A model generated the notes under the pieces. That model had not been told where the DNA came from. It worked only from the letters and a program-made list of their open reading frames with translations, and searched no databases. From assembly GCA_964017045.1 (NCBI GenBank), contig OZ024794.1, forward strand, positions 35,624,182 through 35,688,181: a stretch of DNA of 64,000 nucleotides, read 5' to 3'. The DNA is from Omphiscola glabra (taxonomy: Eukaryota > Mollusca > Gastropoda > Lymnaeidae). Of this stretch, positions 22,534-33,803 are shown one piece after another. Positions within the stretch are counted from its first letter, which is position 1; every line of letters begins with the position of its first letter. Made by a program: the position numbers and the translations under genes.

Positions 22534-23299
22534 GTGGGGAGATCGAGGAGTTGAAAGGTAGTCGATGAAAGTATGTAGCTCATACTAATCAAAATCAGCC
22601 TCTCCCCCACACGCTCACCCACTTACCACACTTTCCAATTGTGTGGTATTTGGTCAATGTTCCTCCAAATTAGATTTAACCGAGTAATTTCTGGGGGTTT
22701 TGAAAGTTTGAAAATAAATAAATAAAACCAATGAATCCCTTTTGAGATGAGATTTGATAATTTGTTTGTTAAAAGCCCACGTAAGTGGTTCTTGGAATCA
22801 GAATGTTCCACAATTCATATTTGTTTTTTCTCTTTTGTTTAAGTTTCCATTTTCAAATTTCTTGACACAAAAGTTTTTTGTCTGGGGTCAAATTAGCATA
22901 CGCGACGGATTTTTAGTGTTGCGATGATGAACGCGATAATCAAAGGTAAGAATAAAATGAGCATGGATGCGTCCATAAAGGTGATAGGATATGAGAAGAT
23001 GTGCAGTGATCAACGAACTCATCCATCTCAATAATAACAATTCTTTCACTTCGTTCAATTAATTCCTTTTGTAATATAACTTGTAAGTGTTGTTGTTTTC
23101 TTTACTTCTTTGGCAAGCTTCATGATAATTTGTATTTCGTCACATTCGTCGTTAAATAAGGGCTTTAAAAATTCAGTTCCAGTTCAGTTCACAAATAAGC
23201 ATTGGAATCTTTTTAAATTTTAACAATTTTACACTGGTATTGTTATCCTTCAAACTATTTTTTTTTAAAGATAATCTTTCAAAATGATTACCTTTTACG
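22534..23299. other. AT-rich unassigned sequence
   Basis: Nothing recognised. Confidence 0.4.
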
Positions 23300-23392
23300 A
23301 AAACATTAATCCAGTTCTCGGAGGTGCCTCCAGGGCGCATTAACGTTTCAGGGGGCCGCTTATGGCCCACAGGCGCATGTTACACACCCCTG
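23300..23392 (-). mobile_element. hAT-like terminus
   Basis: It ends catgttacacacccctg, the reverse complement of a CAGGGGTGTGTAACATG start. That, together with the ggggccgcttatggccc block inside, is typical of non-autonomous hAT ends. The following eight bases are atctaact. The partner end was not located. Confidence 0.45.
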
Positions 23393-23815
23393 ATCTAACT
23401 TATTGTGACATAGTGAACATTTTGGACCAAGAAAAATAAATTCATATCAGAAATAAGATTTTAAACATTTATGCAGCCAATAAGTAGAATTGTAATTTTT
23501 TTTTTTAAATTTTCTTTCCCATTTTTCCGCATGTTTAATTGTGCATGGAAAGTTAAAAAAAAAAATAATTTGCTTTATTATGTGCAAGACTGCCGGGAAA
23601 AATATTAACGGCGCAAATTAAAACGAAGACTTCTTAATGGGATAAGTTTGCCTTATAATAGTTACATCCTCGACAGGAGCAGGGCGGTTCCCGGGGGGGG
23701 GGGGGGGGGCTTACAGATAAGGTCTGTTGGAGGATCATTCCTGGTTGTCACACTTGATGAGGTAGGGACTCGCTTAAAGTGGTAATTGGTTGGTCTGGAA
23801 GGGGATCCTTACAAG
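23393..23815. other. AT-rich sequence and poly(G) run
   Basis: A G-run of about 17 bases lies near 23693-23709. Otherwise unassigned. Confidence 0.4.
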
Positions 23816-23960
23816 GTGGTCACTGCTATGGCTATATCATGTAGGGATCCCTAATGGCGGTCAATGCTCTGTACGGTAGGGATCCCTAATGGTGGTCAAT
23901 GCTCTGTACGGTAGGGATCCCTAATAGTGGCCAATGCTCTGTCCGGTAGGGATCCATAAT
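23816..23960. repeat. ~40-bp minisatellite, 3-4 copies
   Basis: The unit contains ggtagggatccctaatggtg and gtcaatgctctgta. Related single phrases (gtagggactc, aggagatccctaatt) flank it. Confidence 0.8.
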
Positions 23961-24599
23961 TTTTGGGTGGCGTGTAAAATTAATTTGCCTAGAAGGAGAT
24001 CCCTAATTGGGGTTTACAGCTAGGGTCAGGAAGGGAGGGGGGGGGTCCTTATGGTGGTCACTTGTTTGTTAATCCCTTAAGGTGATCACAGTTCAGCCCG
24101 GTCAAGACTCCCTGATCATGAACGCCCCGACTAATACGTCATAAAAACCCCGCTACCCCCCCCCCCCCCGTTCATCGTAGCGGCATTCATCAAAGAGACC
24201 CCCCCCCCCGGCCACGAAATGCACTGATTGAAACTGGGCAAGTGGGGGAGGGTGGTGGAGAATGGGTGGGTGCGTTAAGAGGGTTGGAGATGGGTGGAAG
24301 ATGCCGAGGACAGACGGAGAGATGAGTTTAAAATGAGGAGAGGACGATGGGAGATAAAGATGCAACTTAGGCTCAGGCCCCGTCAAAGCGCCAAGTCCCA
24401 TTTCGTGGCTTTTATTCCCATCATATTTATTTATAGCTTTGGGGTTATTCACTTCTAACAAACGCACTTTCCAAAACATTTTTAGACTTAACACAAGCTG
24501 TGTATTTTAACTAGCAAAGAGGGTCAATGTAGAGGTTTACTATAGCAAACGATTTTTTTTTTCAAAATTGATGATTACAATTGCTAGATTACAGAACCA
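23961..24599. other. No recognisable gene; poly(C) runs
   Basis: C-runs lie at about 24157-24169 and 24200-24209. Unassigned. Confidence 0.4.
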
Positions 24600-24742
24600 G
24601 ATTATTAGAGACAGAGAGAGAGAAAGTTTTAATCATGAGAGAGAAACAGAGAGAAACAAAGAGAGCGAGAGAGAGAGAGGGGAGAAGAGGGAGGGAGAGA
24701 GATATAAAGTTTTAATCATGATAGAGACACACAGAGAAACAA

Positions 24743-24773
<31 letters not shown>

Positions 24774-24945
24774 AAGAGAGAGGGGGGAGAGGAGGGAGAG
24801 AGAGAGGGGGAGAGGAGGGAGAGAGAGAGGAGGGAGAGAAAGAGATATAAAGTTTTAATCATGAGAGATACACAGAGAGAAACAAAGAGAGACACAGAGA
24901 GAAACAAAGAGACAGAGAGAGAGAGAGAGAGAGGGGGGGGGGGGG
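24600..24945. repeat. GA-rich compound microsatellite with embedded phrase
   Basis: Purine-only (GA)n runs alternate with a recurring phrase aaagttttaatcatgagag at about 24626, 24708 and 24850. A larger, 80-140 bp unit has therefore been duplicated within the microsatellite. It ends in a G-run near 24935. Confidence 0.9.
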
Positions 24946-25082
24946 GAACCAGATGAAATTTCGAGGATATTGGATGGGTAAGGATCAAGTGAATAATTGC
25001 TATATTGCGTTTATTGAACGGAATGTTGTAGTTGTCACAGAGGTATCACAAATTTAATTCATTATGGCTACAACACTGTCAC

Positions 25083-25350
25083 CTGACCAGATCATTGGGT
25101 CTGTATCGAAAAGATCGTTGGGTCTTTATAGAACAAGATCATTGGATCTGTATCTGACCAGATCATTGGATCTGAAGCGGACAAGATCATTGGATATGTA
25201 TCTGACCAGATCATTGGATCTGTATCTGACAAGATCATTGGATCTGCATATGACGAGATCATTGGATCTGTATCTGATCAGATCATTGGATCTGAAGCGG
25301 ACAAGATCATTGGATCTGTATCTGACAAGATCATTGGATCTGTATCTTAT
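25083..25350. repeat. 24-bp minisatellite, about 11 copies
   Basis: The unit contains tctgaccagatcattggatc followed by tgta. The gaagcgga variant appears twice, 120 bp apart, hinting at a five-unit higher-order duplication. Confidence 0.93.
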
Positions 25351-25485
25351 TTAGGTGTTAGTTTCTAATAAACATGATATTTTCCCTCAAGAAACTCCCC
25401 CCTCTCCCCCCTGATCCCCGGCCACGGAGATACGCTTTCCCACAAATGCCCTATCCTTTAAATTTAGGATCCACTTGTTTCCAGC

Positions 25486-25840
25486 CACCCAACCCATTTA
25501 ACCAGCTACTGACCCACTTCCCCAGCCATCTGACCCACTTAGCAGCCATCTGACCCACTTTCCCAACAATATGTCCCACTTCCCCAACAATCTCACCCAC
25601 TTCCCCAACAATCTGGCCCACTTCCCCAACAATCTGACCCACTTCCCCAGCCATCTGTTCCATTGCCCCAGCCATCTGTTCCATTGCCCCAGCCATCTGA
25701 GCCACTTCCTAGCCATCTGACCCACTTCCCCAGCCATCTGACCCACTTCACCAACAATCTGGCCCACTTCCCCAACATTCTGACCCACTTCCCCAGCCAT
25801 CTGACCCACTTCCCCATCCAACCACCCACTTCCCCAACAA
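25486..25840. repeat. 21-bp minisatellite, about 17 copies
   Basis: The unit is near acccacttccccaacaatctg, with a ccagccatctg variant. It is a multiple of three, so it leaves Gly/Val/Trp-rich frames open on the minus strand that are artefacts. Confidence 0.93.
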
Positions 25841-26012
25841 CCGATCCTATTGGCCACCAACAACCGATCCCATTGGCCACCAACAACCGATCCTATTGGT
25901 CACCAACAATCGATCCCATTGGCCACCAACAACCGATCCCATTGGCCACCAACAACCGATCCTATTGGTCACCAACAATCGATCCTATTGGCCACCAACA
26001 ACCGATCCTATT
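25841..26012. repeat. 23-bp minisatellite, about 7 copies
   Basis: The unit contains caccaacaaccgatcccatt followed by ggc. It directly abuts the 21-bp array and shares caacaa/cca wording, but has a different period. Confidence 0.93.
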
Positions 26013-26877
26013 GTTACATTCTAAAATAAATGAGGATCAATGCACCAGCAGTACTTCGGCAAACAATACTTTGGGGAATTTTATTTTAGAAATGAACACG
26101 AGTCGTAATGTGTTCAAATTAATTAATGATTGGAAATCACTGGAAAGGCTTTACCCTGTCCCTCTTCCGTTTCGGTGTGTGACAATAGCAGAACAATTAT
26201 CGAGAAGGTCAATAATTAAAAATTAAGTGATTTAAAAGCAACAACCCCCCCAACCCCGCCCACTAGACGTTTAAAACTGATCTCGTCAAACCTCGTACTT
26301 TAACGCCGCTGACCTCATCACTAATTGGAGCGACGGTAACGACCTATACATCGGTGAGACTTACATCCGGCGAGGAACGTTAACTCTGACCGACTCAAAA
26401 ATAAAAAAAAAAATAAAAAAAAAAGGTTTGATAAAGTGAAGGCGTGCTCGAACTACTTCCTCTAAATCATTGCGCCGTGCACCGAAATAGCCGCCCTCTA
26501 TCGCCCCACCCCAGCCCTACCCGTACAAAAAGCCATGGTATGGTTTCATTGAGGGGGACTACTTTTTCCCCCCCCCCTCAGAAAGTTGTGGCCAAACGTT
26601 TGACGAGTAGGATTAAATGGAACGATGGGATGTGCTGTGAATGAGTAATGGTGACAAATTGGGACAACAACCTCGAAATGACCACTGGCCCATCAGTGAC
26701 AGGGTTAGGATAAGCCTATGTGTTGGAGGCATAGGGCTGCTCTCCCGCTAGGATCCCACTCGATTTTTTTTTTTTGTAAACAAAAGACTGCCCAGGAAAT
26801 TCCGGGAATTCCCGCTGTCACATACTTTTGGAATGCACTTATTATTATTATTTTATTATTTTTTAAAATTTCAATAA
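26013..26877. other. No recognisable gene; poly(A), poly(C), poly(T) runs
   Basis: An A-rich run lies near 26399-26424, a C-run near 26570-26578 and a T-run near 26765-26775. Unassigned. Confidence 0.4.
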
Positions 26878-27074
26878 GCGTCAGTTCACACGATCAAATT
26901 TTCAATCATGCATTTGATGCGAATTTTGTATGAAGCCTTGTCACAACCTTCAAACAAATTATATTTGATCAAATTCACATTTTGTCTTAAAAAAAGAAAC
27001 CACGCACAAAATAGTGCGTTCATTCAAAAATTTGACGCAAAGTTTGAAGCTAATTTGATCGTGTGAACTGACCC
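26878..27074. mobile_element. 197-bp MITE with ~23-bp terminal inverted repeats
   Basis: The left end g.gtcagttcacacgatcaa and the right end ttgatcgtgtgaactgaccc are reverse complements apart from one base. Flanks are taa on the left and tta on the right, which would fit a mutated TWA duplication of PIF/Harbinger elements but is not proof. The interior is AT-rich, can fold back further, and has no coding capacity. Confidence 0.75.
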
Positions 27075-27116
27075 TTAGCAGAGATTGTCTTAAACTGTTT
27101 CTATAAGCTCAGTACT

Positions 27117-27494
27117 AGCTCAGTAGTTCTAGCTCAGTAGTTCTGGCTCAGTAGTTCTGGCTCAGTAGTTCTGGCTCAGTAGTTCTGGCTCAGTAGTTCT
27201 GGCTCAGTAGTTCTGGCTCAGTAGTTCTGGCTCAGTAGTTCTGGCTCAGTAGTTCTGGCTCAGTAGTTCTGGCTCAGTAGTTCTGGCTCAGTAGTTCTGG
27301 CTCAGTAGTTCTGGCTCAGTAGTTCTGGCTCAGTAGTTCTGGCTCAGTAGTTCTGGCTCAGTAGTTCTGGCTCAGTAGTTCTGGCTCAGTAGTTCTGGCT
27401 CAGTAGTTCTGGCTCAGTAGTTCTGGCTCAGTAGTTCTGGCTCAGTAGTTCTGGCTCAGTAGTTCTGGCTCAGTAGTTCTGGCTCAGTAGTTCT
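27117..27494. repeat. 14-bp minisatellite, about 27 near-identical copies
   Basis: The unit is ggctcagtagttct. Only the edge copies vary (agctcag at the left, tagtac at the right), so the interior is essentially homogeneous, pointing to recent amplification or conversion. Confidence 0.97.
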
Positions 27495-28253
27495 AGTACA
27501 CAAGTTATCAAACGTTTTCAAGCCTTGACCCCATAGAAGCAAAGTGACCCTTACAACGATATTATGAAAAAAAAATGCTTTTACATATGGTAAATGCTTG
27601 AAAAGAAAATATATTAAAACTTAATTTTAAAATACAATGTTAATGCCGACATATTCAATGCCATGATTTCAATTGTTACTCAAAATTTTAAACACAAAGT
27701 AGAAAAAGAAAACTATTTACAAATCATTTCTTCTATTAGAATTAGACGATTGTTTCAACCAGCGACCTCACAAATAAAACAAACCCTTAGCAGCACTGTC
27801 AAGTATGGGAGTTCAGAAGTTATTGTTGTGTTTGAATGCATGCTTATTACGCGCGGTGTGTGAAAGAGTTTTTATTAGCTAATGAACGCGCTTGTCTGAA
27901 TGACGTAATTTTCATGTGTATTGTGACGTAAGTAGTAGTCGTGCGGGAGTTATGGTGTAGAACCTTAGGGAAGAGAGATGTGTGCCTTGTGTTTCCTGAT
28001 AGTTAAAGTTATATTTACTAAAAGGACTTGAGTTATTCACTAATGATTGAAATAGTGGAAGATCTTGATTGAATGATCCAATCCAGAGTATAGAAGCTGA
28101 CAAGCACCAAATTGACAGTTACAATAACAAATAAATATGTCATTATCGTCATATGTCATCTTTGGTCCACTGTCTGTCATGCTATCTCCCAATCTCTTGA
28201 TCGCTTTGTTGATTGGAGAACTTCCAGATTAAGCCCCTTGAATTCATCCAAAA
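27495..28253. other. AT-rich unassigned sequence
   Basis: The phrase tatcaaacgttttcaagcc near 27507 recalls a hAT end, but the CAGTG start is missing. No gene was recognised. Confidence 0.35.
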
Positions 28254-28485
28254 AATTGTTGATTTGAATAGAATGGTGGACAGGTTGTAGATTTGAATAG
28301 AATGGTAGACAGGTTGTAGATTTGAATAGAAAAGGAGAAAAATTGTAGATTTGAATAGAAAGGGAGACAAAAAAGGAAGATTTGAATAGAATGGTAGACA
28401 AAAAGGAAGATTTGAATAGACTGTGGTACATCAGTTGTAGATTTGAATAGAATGCTTTGCAAGCGGTAGATTTAAATACAACGCT
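28254..28485. repeat. 29-bp minisatellite, about 8 copies
   Basis: The unit contains gtagatttgaatagaatggt followed by agacaggtt, with diverged copies at the right edge. Confidence 0.9.
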
Positions 28486-28689
28486 AGATTAGACGTAGTA
28501 GAAGGGCTTAATCTCGATATTGTCTTTCGTCTAGTTCTTCTTAGCAAAGAGTTCAAATAAAAGTGTCCATTTTACTCAACGACTTTGTTTCCTGGACCCT
28601 AGATTTCAACATACGTAAGACATTTTATGTATGTCTTTGATGGTTGAGCTTTTTATATTACTCAACGTTAGCTTCTTGCCGAGGACAGA

Positions 28690-28790
28690 TGATTTACTAT
28701 AGATTATTTATAATAGATGGTCTACTATAGATTATTTACCATAGTTTGTGTACTATAGATTATTTACTATGTATGATTTACCATAGATGA
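28690..28790. repeat. Degenerate repeat with ctatagattatttac
   Basis: About five diverged copies of a 20-24 bp phrase containing tactatagattatttac. Confidence 0.7.
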
Positions 28791-29147
28791 TTGCTAATCC
28801 TGAAGTTTTCGTTCTACACATATCTTGGAAAGACTCCAACGAATTCGAACCGGCTCAAGAGGTGCACAAAGTTGTTGCTAACATACTCGATTACTCTAGT
28901 CGAGCATCTTCGCAGTTCTTCTGGCAACGTTTGTCAATGTTAGTCTACAACATTGTCTATCAACCAATACCCAGGCACATTGAATATTGCAACACCAACA
29001 CTTTATGAATGACCTGGGTTCTTCTTAATTCCGTGTGTCACACAGGTTCACCTGCCTCACACTGTCCCCTTAAAACTACACAGTCTATAAAAAGGGACAC
29101 GAGCTGTCATTCATGAACGTCTCTTGACTATGTCCTTAATCAACTCA
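28791..29147. other. No recognised gene
   Basis: A 73-codon plus-strand open frame covers 28787-29008 with ordinary amino-acid composition, but no domain or splice context supports it. Unassigned. Confidence 0.3.
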
Positions 29148-29440
29148 CTTACTCACTCACTCTCTCTCTCTCTCTCTCTCACTTACACAACTCTCTCACT
29201 CACTCTCTCTCTCTCTCTCTCTCACAACCTCTCTCTCTCCCTCTCCCTCTCTCACTCTCACTCCCCCCTCTCTCTCTCACTCACACAACTCTCTCACTCA
29301 CTCACTCTCTCTCACTCTCACTCTCTCTATCACTCTCTCTCCCTCTCACTCTCTCTCTCTCCCCCTCTCACTCACTCTCTCTCTCACCCTCTCTCCCACT
29401 CTCTCTCTCTCCCACACTCTCCATCTCACGCCGTATATTC
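29148..29440. repeat. CT-rich compound microsatellite
   Basis: (CT)n runs are interrupted by cactcactc and cacaac phrases. A pyrimidine tract of this length could form triplex DNA. Confidence 0.93.
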
Positions 29441-29977
29441 ACACACTTGTTTACTATTCTATTCATGTCACCCAGTGATCACTCAGACACAATAATAACA
29501 ACACTTATGGCACATCTCATGGACCCAAACAGCGTTCATGCTGACAACAGTTCTCGCACCCTTGGCATTTGTCACGGATTCACGTGGAAATTCTGTTAAC
29601 TTTTAATTCGTTTCCTTTATTCTATTTTGATAGCAAAGTAAAATTAGTGCTACCGTGATGCTACTTAACATATTTACTTAACACATCACGTAGCGGTTCA
29701 TCCTGTCGCGTAGCATCACTATCTATTTCAACGTGCAGCAAATACGTTTAATGTTACAATGTAACCTTCAACTTGTGACCTTCTCGAGATAAATGAGTCT
29801 TTAAAAAAAAAAAAAAAAAGAGATACTGAGACCTTACCGTTATTAAGTCCTGGGACCAGAGTCACGTGATACGGGACTACACAAAACTTATAGCACTGGG
29901 CAGTATGTGTGCGTTTCATTCCAAAAAAATTCCTTGCTCTGCAAACATTTCTCTCTTATTATCGTAAAAGGCGTCTA
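29441..29977. other. No recognised gene; poly(A) run
   Basis: An A-run of about 17 bases lies near 29803-29819. Unassigned. Confidence 0.4.
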
Positions 29978-30165
29978 GCATTGTGTCTGTCATTGTGTCT
30001 GTCATTGTGTCTGTCATTGTGTCTATCATTGTGTCTATCATTGTGTCTATCATTGTGTCTATCATTGTGTCTATCATTGTGTCTATCATTGTGTCTATCA
30101 TTGTGACTATCATTGTGTCTATCATTGTGTCTATCATTGTGTCTATCATTGTGACTATCACTGTA
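29978..30165. repeat. 12-bp minisatellite, about 15 copies
   Basis: The unit is tctatcattgtg, with tctgtc in the left four copies and gactatc in two right copies. Confidence 0.95.
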
Positions 30166-30206
30166 TCATCAATATGTGCAATCCCGGGCCACGCCGGGTA
30201 TATCGG

Positions 30207-30360
30207 CTAGTATATATATATATATAGGGAGAGGGAGAGAGAGATAGCGAGAGAGAGACAGAAAATAGAGATAGAGAAGAGAGAGAGTGTGAGGGAGAGA
30301 GACAAAGAGAGACAGAGATGAGTGAGAGAGAGCGAGACACACACACACACACACACACAC
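30207..30360. repeat. (TA)n, (GA)n and (CA)n microsatellites
   Basis: (TA) at about 30211-30226, a GA-rich purine tract at 30227-30337, and (CA)n at about 30338-30360 lie in succession. Confidence 0.95.
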
Positions 30361-30371
30361 ATAGAGGATAT

Positions 30372-30585
30372 AGCTAATCCAAAACGTACTGGGAATATTA
30401 ATCCCAGAATTGCTGCAGCCATAAAGGGGCAATTTGTGTCTGTTATTGGGTTCTGCCTCAAGCCTCGCCGAGTCCCATTCATGCCAGGTGATGGAGTTTA
30501 TGTTGTCTGGGGAGCCAGTGACCAGCTGGACCCAGAATACAAATGGTCCGGTCCAGACGGTGTTATTGAGGTTGGGTACACGTGA
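30372..30585 (+). CDS. Weak candidate terminal exon
   Basis: About 70 codons are open after a possible acceptor (ggatatag at 30366-30373) and end at TGA 30583-30585. The translation has ordinary composition with hydrophobic, Gly and Trp positions spaced as in a folded domain (Met-Pro-Gly-Asp-Gly-Val-Tyr-Val-Val-Trp near the middle). I recognise no family. The stretch is single-copy and not part of a tandem array, which is rare here. The polypyrimidine tract expected before an acceptor is replaced by (CA)n, which weakens the case. Confidence 0.2.
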
Positions 30586-31769
30586 CGTGAAGCATCAAGG
30601 GCGGATATGACGAGGACACACGACAGGGGAGCATGATGGGGACACTTGATGGGGACACTTGATGGGGGTATGAAAAATGCATCATTGAATTAATTATTTT
30701 TTTCATAAATCACACACGTTTTCCTGATTTTACTGAGAGATTTGCAATTGTTATAAGTGCAAGGGCCACTAAACCTAATTATCCCCCCCCCCCTTTTTAA
30801 TGTTAACTTTCTTTATTAGACAAAACTTGGATTCCTTTAAAAGTTGATGTTGTATGTGTTATTCGTGCACCAATCGAGGGGAAATCAAACAAGTATCCCC
30901 CCCCCCCCTTTTCAAAGATACATGTATCAGACAAATGTCTACGAGTTAATAAGAACGAACCGGGTTGCCATGGCGATGGCCATTTCCGCTTTATCTCGTA
31001 AGACGACTCCAACGTTTCTCCACAGAGAAGTTTTGAAGTTATCTCCCGTTACACAATATCGTCTCCCTTTGCAATTCGTTTAGCTTGAAAATAAAAATAA
31101 CACACACAAAAAAAAAAAAAAAAAACCAACCTACAATAGAGTTGTCTTTCTTCGTGTTACATCCAACATTCCAATTTTCTTCATTCTGCTAGTTGGCCTA
31201 TATTCAAGAAAAAGAAAACCAATTTCCAAAATGTATTATTTAAAAATAAATAATTCCAGAAGCGTAGCCCCCCCCCCCCCCACACCCACACCCCAACCTC
31301 TTTTTTTTTCTTTAAAAAAAAATAATAAAAAATAAAGTTTACAAAAAGTAATGTTTAAACAATATTACAAAATACAAAAATACAAAAATACAAAACACAC
31401 ACGCACTTAATTGAACACAGCATTTTGTTGATCGGTGGGTGTATGTTTCGTTTCGGCTTCCCCGGTGCTCACAGCTTGTTTCGCTTATTACGCCAACCTG
31501 ACATGCGTAGTCCAGAGATAGTAAAAACATGGCGGCTTGCTAATCACTTTAAACCCCTGGAACGATGAGAGCGGGAAGCGGGTCCATTTTATTACCTGGA
31601 GACCTCGCAGTAATTCTGCAGAGAGAGAGAGAGGGAGTAGACATCCCCACCCCCTTAACTTAACCGTTTACAGGCAGCGAGGGTTTGGGTAGATCTTAAT
31701 TCTTGAAAAGGGGCATTTCAGCAACTTGGTCTATGAACAAATAGTTTTATTAGTTAAAATGCAAGCAAG
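30586..31769. other. No recognised gene; poly(C), poly(A) runs
   Basis: C-runs followed by T lie near 30783-30797 and 30897-30910, and a C-run near 31269-31281. An A-run lies near 31108-31125. Short open frames lack domains. Confidence 0.4.
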
Positions 31770-31912
31770 TCATGTGATAAATGAAGTCACGTGATAAATG
31801 AAGTCATCTGATAAATGAAGTCATGTGATAAATGAAGTCATGGGATAAATGAAGTCATGTGATAAATTAAGTCATGTGATAAATTAAGCCATGTGATAAA
31901 TGAAGTCACGTG
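31770..31912. repeat. 17-bp minisatellite, about 8 copies
   Basis: The unit is gtcatgtgataaatgaa, with gtcacgtga variants at the edges. Confidence 0.92.
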
Positions 31913-31984
31913 ACCCCATATTTGTTTTGATACTATTGGGACAACACTTTTACGTGGAGCTAGTGTTAATTATATTGCTATCAC

Positions 31985-32090
31985 CCCCAACTGCCCACCA
32001 ACTTTCCACCCCTTCCACCCACTTTCCATCCACTACCCACCCACTTCCCACCCACTCCCCACCCACTTTCCACCCATTTCCCAGGCTAAC
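31985..32090. repeat. Degenerate C-rich repeat (cacccactttc)
   Basis: Units of 9-16 bp such as ccacccactttccacccac, imperfect. Confidence 0.7.
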
Positions 32091-32174
32091 CAGACCCGTC
32101 CCTGTCCTTCATAAATCATCCTATTTCCCCACCGTTTCTCTTAAATGATGGGGCGCCTCATCTTCTCTAGTTAC

Positions 32175-32336
32175 GACAGTGTGGGAAGGGAAGCAAAAGT
32201 CATGGGCAGTGGCGAGCTAAGTTTGAAGCGTGTGGGAAGGGAAGCAAAAGTCAGGGGCAGTGGCGAGCTAAGTTTGAAGCGTGTGGGAAGGGAAGCAAAA
32301 GCAAAAGTCAGGGGCAGTGGCGAGCTAAGTTTGAAG
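32175..32336. repeat. 51-bp minisatellite, 3 copies
   Basis: The unit contains gtgtgggaagggaagcaaaa and gtggcgagctaagtttgaag. The third copy has a 6-bp duplication (gcaaaa) inside it. Confidence 0.95.
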
Positions 32337-32985
32337 CAGCCTAGGGAGGGTCAAGATTGTAAAAGCCAACCGGCTGCGAAAAAAAACAAAATTCCACTGC
32401 TAGCCGAATATTCCGGCCGGGGCTGGACCTCCCCCTACCCCCAACGCATTTCCCTACCTGCGTCATTGGTGAGGGTGGTACGGTGGACTTAAATTCAATC
32501 CAGCCCCATCGTCAGGACGAATAGCTCTTATAGAAAAGGTGACGTTGGAGTTATGACGCGGCCAGATTTCTCCCTCGTCTCGTCACGTCTTGGTGTGTAC
32601 CGACAAAACCGTGACAATCAGGCAAGCCATTAGCGGAAATTGTTCTTGTTTATTTATAAGTCCTCCATCTTGTCACTGCCCCACTCCCCGGGGAAATTCG
32701 AGGGGTAAAATGCATAGTGACGCAATCCACAAATACACCAAAAAGAAGATGAAATACATAAAAGGGGGAAAGCGTCAGCAAAATGAGACACGTTTTTGTC
32801 CAGGAGAATTGAGGCTTGAACACCGCCGATGACGTGGAGGTGGTGATAACCTTCACTGATACAGGGATAAAGACATACGGTAGAGTCATTAGCGATGGAT
32901 TCACGTGACAGAGTCAACAGGAGGGTTCATAACTGGGGGGGGGGGGAGGTCTAATGGGGGGGACACGAGGTGGATTCGTAACCGG
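32337..32985. other. No recognised gene; poly(G) run
   Basis: G-runs lie near 32934-32948. Unassigned single-copy sequence. Confidence 0.4.
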
Positions 32986-33232
32986 TGGAGTCTCCTAGTG
33001 GATTCACACTGATGGATTCATGTGACGGAGTCACCAGGAGGGTTCATAACGGTGGCGTCTCCTAGTGGATTCACACGGTGGAGTCTCCTAGTGGATTCAC
33101 ACGGTGGAGTCTCCTAGTGGATTCACACGGTGGAGTCTCCTAGTGGATTCACACGGTGGAGTCTCCTAGTGGATTCACACGGTGGAGTCTCCTAGTGGAT
33201 TCACACAGTGGATTCACACGGTGGAGTCACTT
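32986..33232. repeat. 26-bp minisatellite, about 8 copies
   Basis: The unit contains ggattcacacggtggagtct followed by cctagt. The left copies are longer and diverged (gattcatgtgacggagtcac). Related phrases already occur at 32899-32930. Confidence 0.92.
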
Positions 33233-33644
33233 AGTAGACTGACGAACATAAGAAACACAGCCGCGCTCTTCCAGTCATCCAATTAGTTTCTAATAAAAGT
33301 TTTCCAATGATTAAAAGATTATTGTACGGTGTTATTTCGATCAAGTGTGTCAGCCCAAAGGTCACTTCTTAAAGTTTGGCCACTACTTATGTAAAGGAAA
33401 AAAAAAGTGGGGAAGTGGCGCAAACACTTTTCGGTTTTATGGCCCCCTGCCCCCTTACGATCGCTAATATTGATATCTGGAGCACTTTGAATGATGAGAT
33501 CTCATTCAGGCAAGAGGGAATGCAGAACCAACGCGCCTGATATAAATATAGTGCTTGCAGGACCACATGACGGCTCCGCTTTTGTAAAAAATACAGCCGC
33601 TTGGATGCATGACCAAATCGAAGTTGCCGTGTGCCCCATTTCCC
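33233..33644. other. No recognised feature
   Basis: Single-copy, unassigned. Confidence 0.4.
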
Positions 33645-33803
33645 CGGTATCACACTTGACTTGAGCGTTGTTTCATTGTCTGTCCTCAGCATGTTTGATA
33701 TCACACTTGACTTGAGCGTTGTTTCATTGTCTGTCCTCAGCTTGTTTGATATCACACTTGACTTGAGCGTTGTTTCACTGTCTGTCCTCTGCATGTTTGA
33801 TAT
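33645..33803. repeat. 51-bp minisatellite, 3 copies
   Basis: The unit contains gatatcacacttgacttgag and ttgtctgtcctcagcatgtt. It has the same length and copy number as the unrelated arrays at 32175 and, nearly, 48247. Confidence 0.95.

Noticed and set aside
22122..22622. 166-codon minus-strand frame
   Set aside because: It spans a partial tandem duplication and G/C-rich tracts; Pro/Leu-rich composition follows base composition.
28787..29008. 73-codon frame with ordinary composition
   Set aside because: No domain, splice signal or conservation visible; frames of this length are expected by chance in 64 kb.
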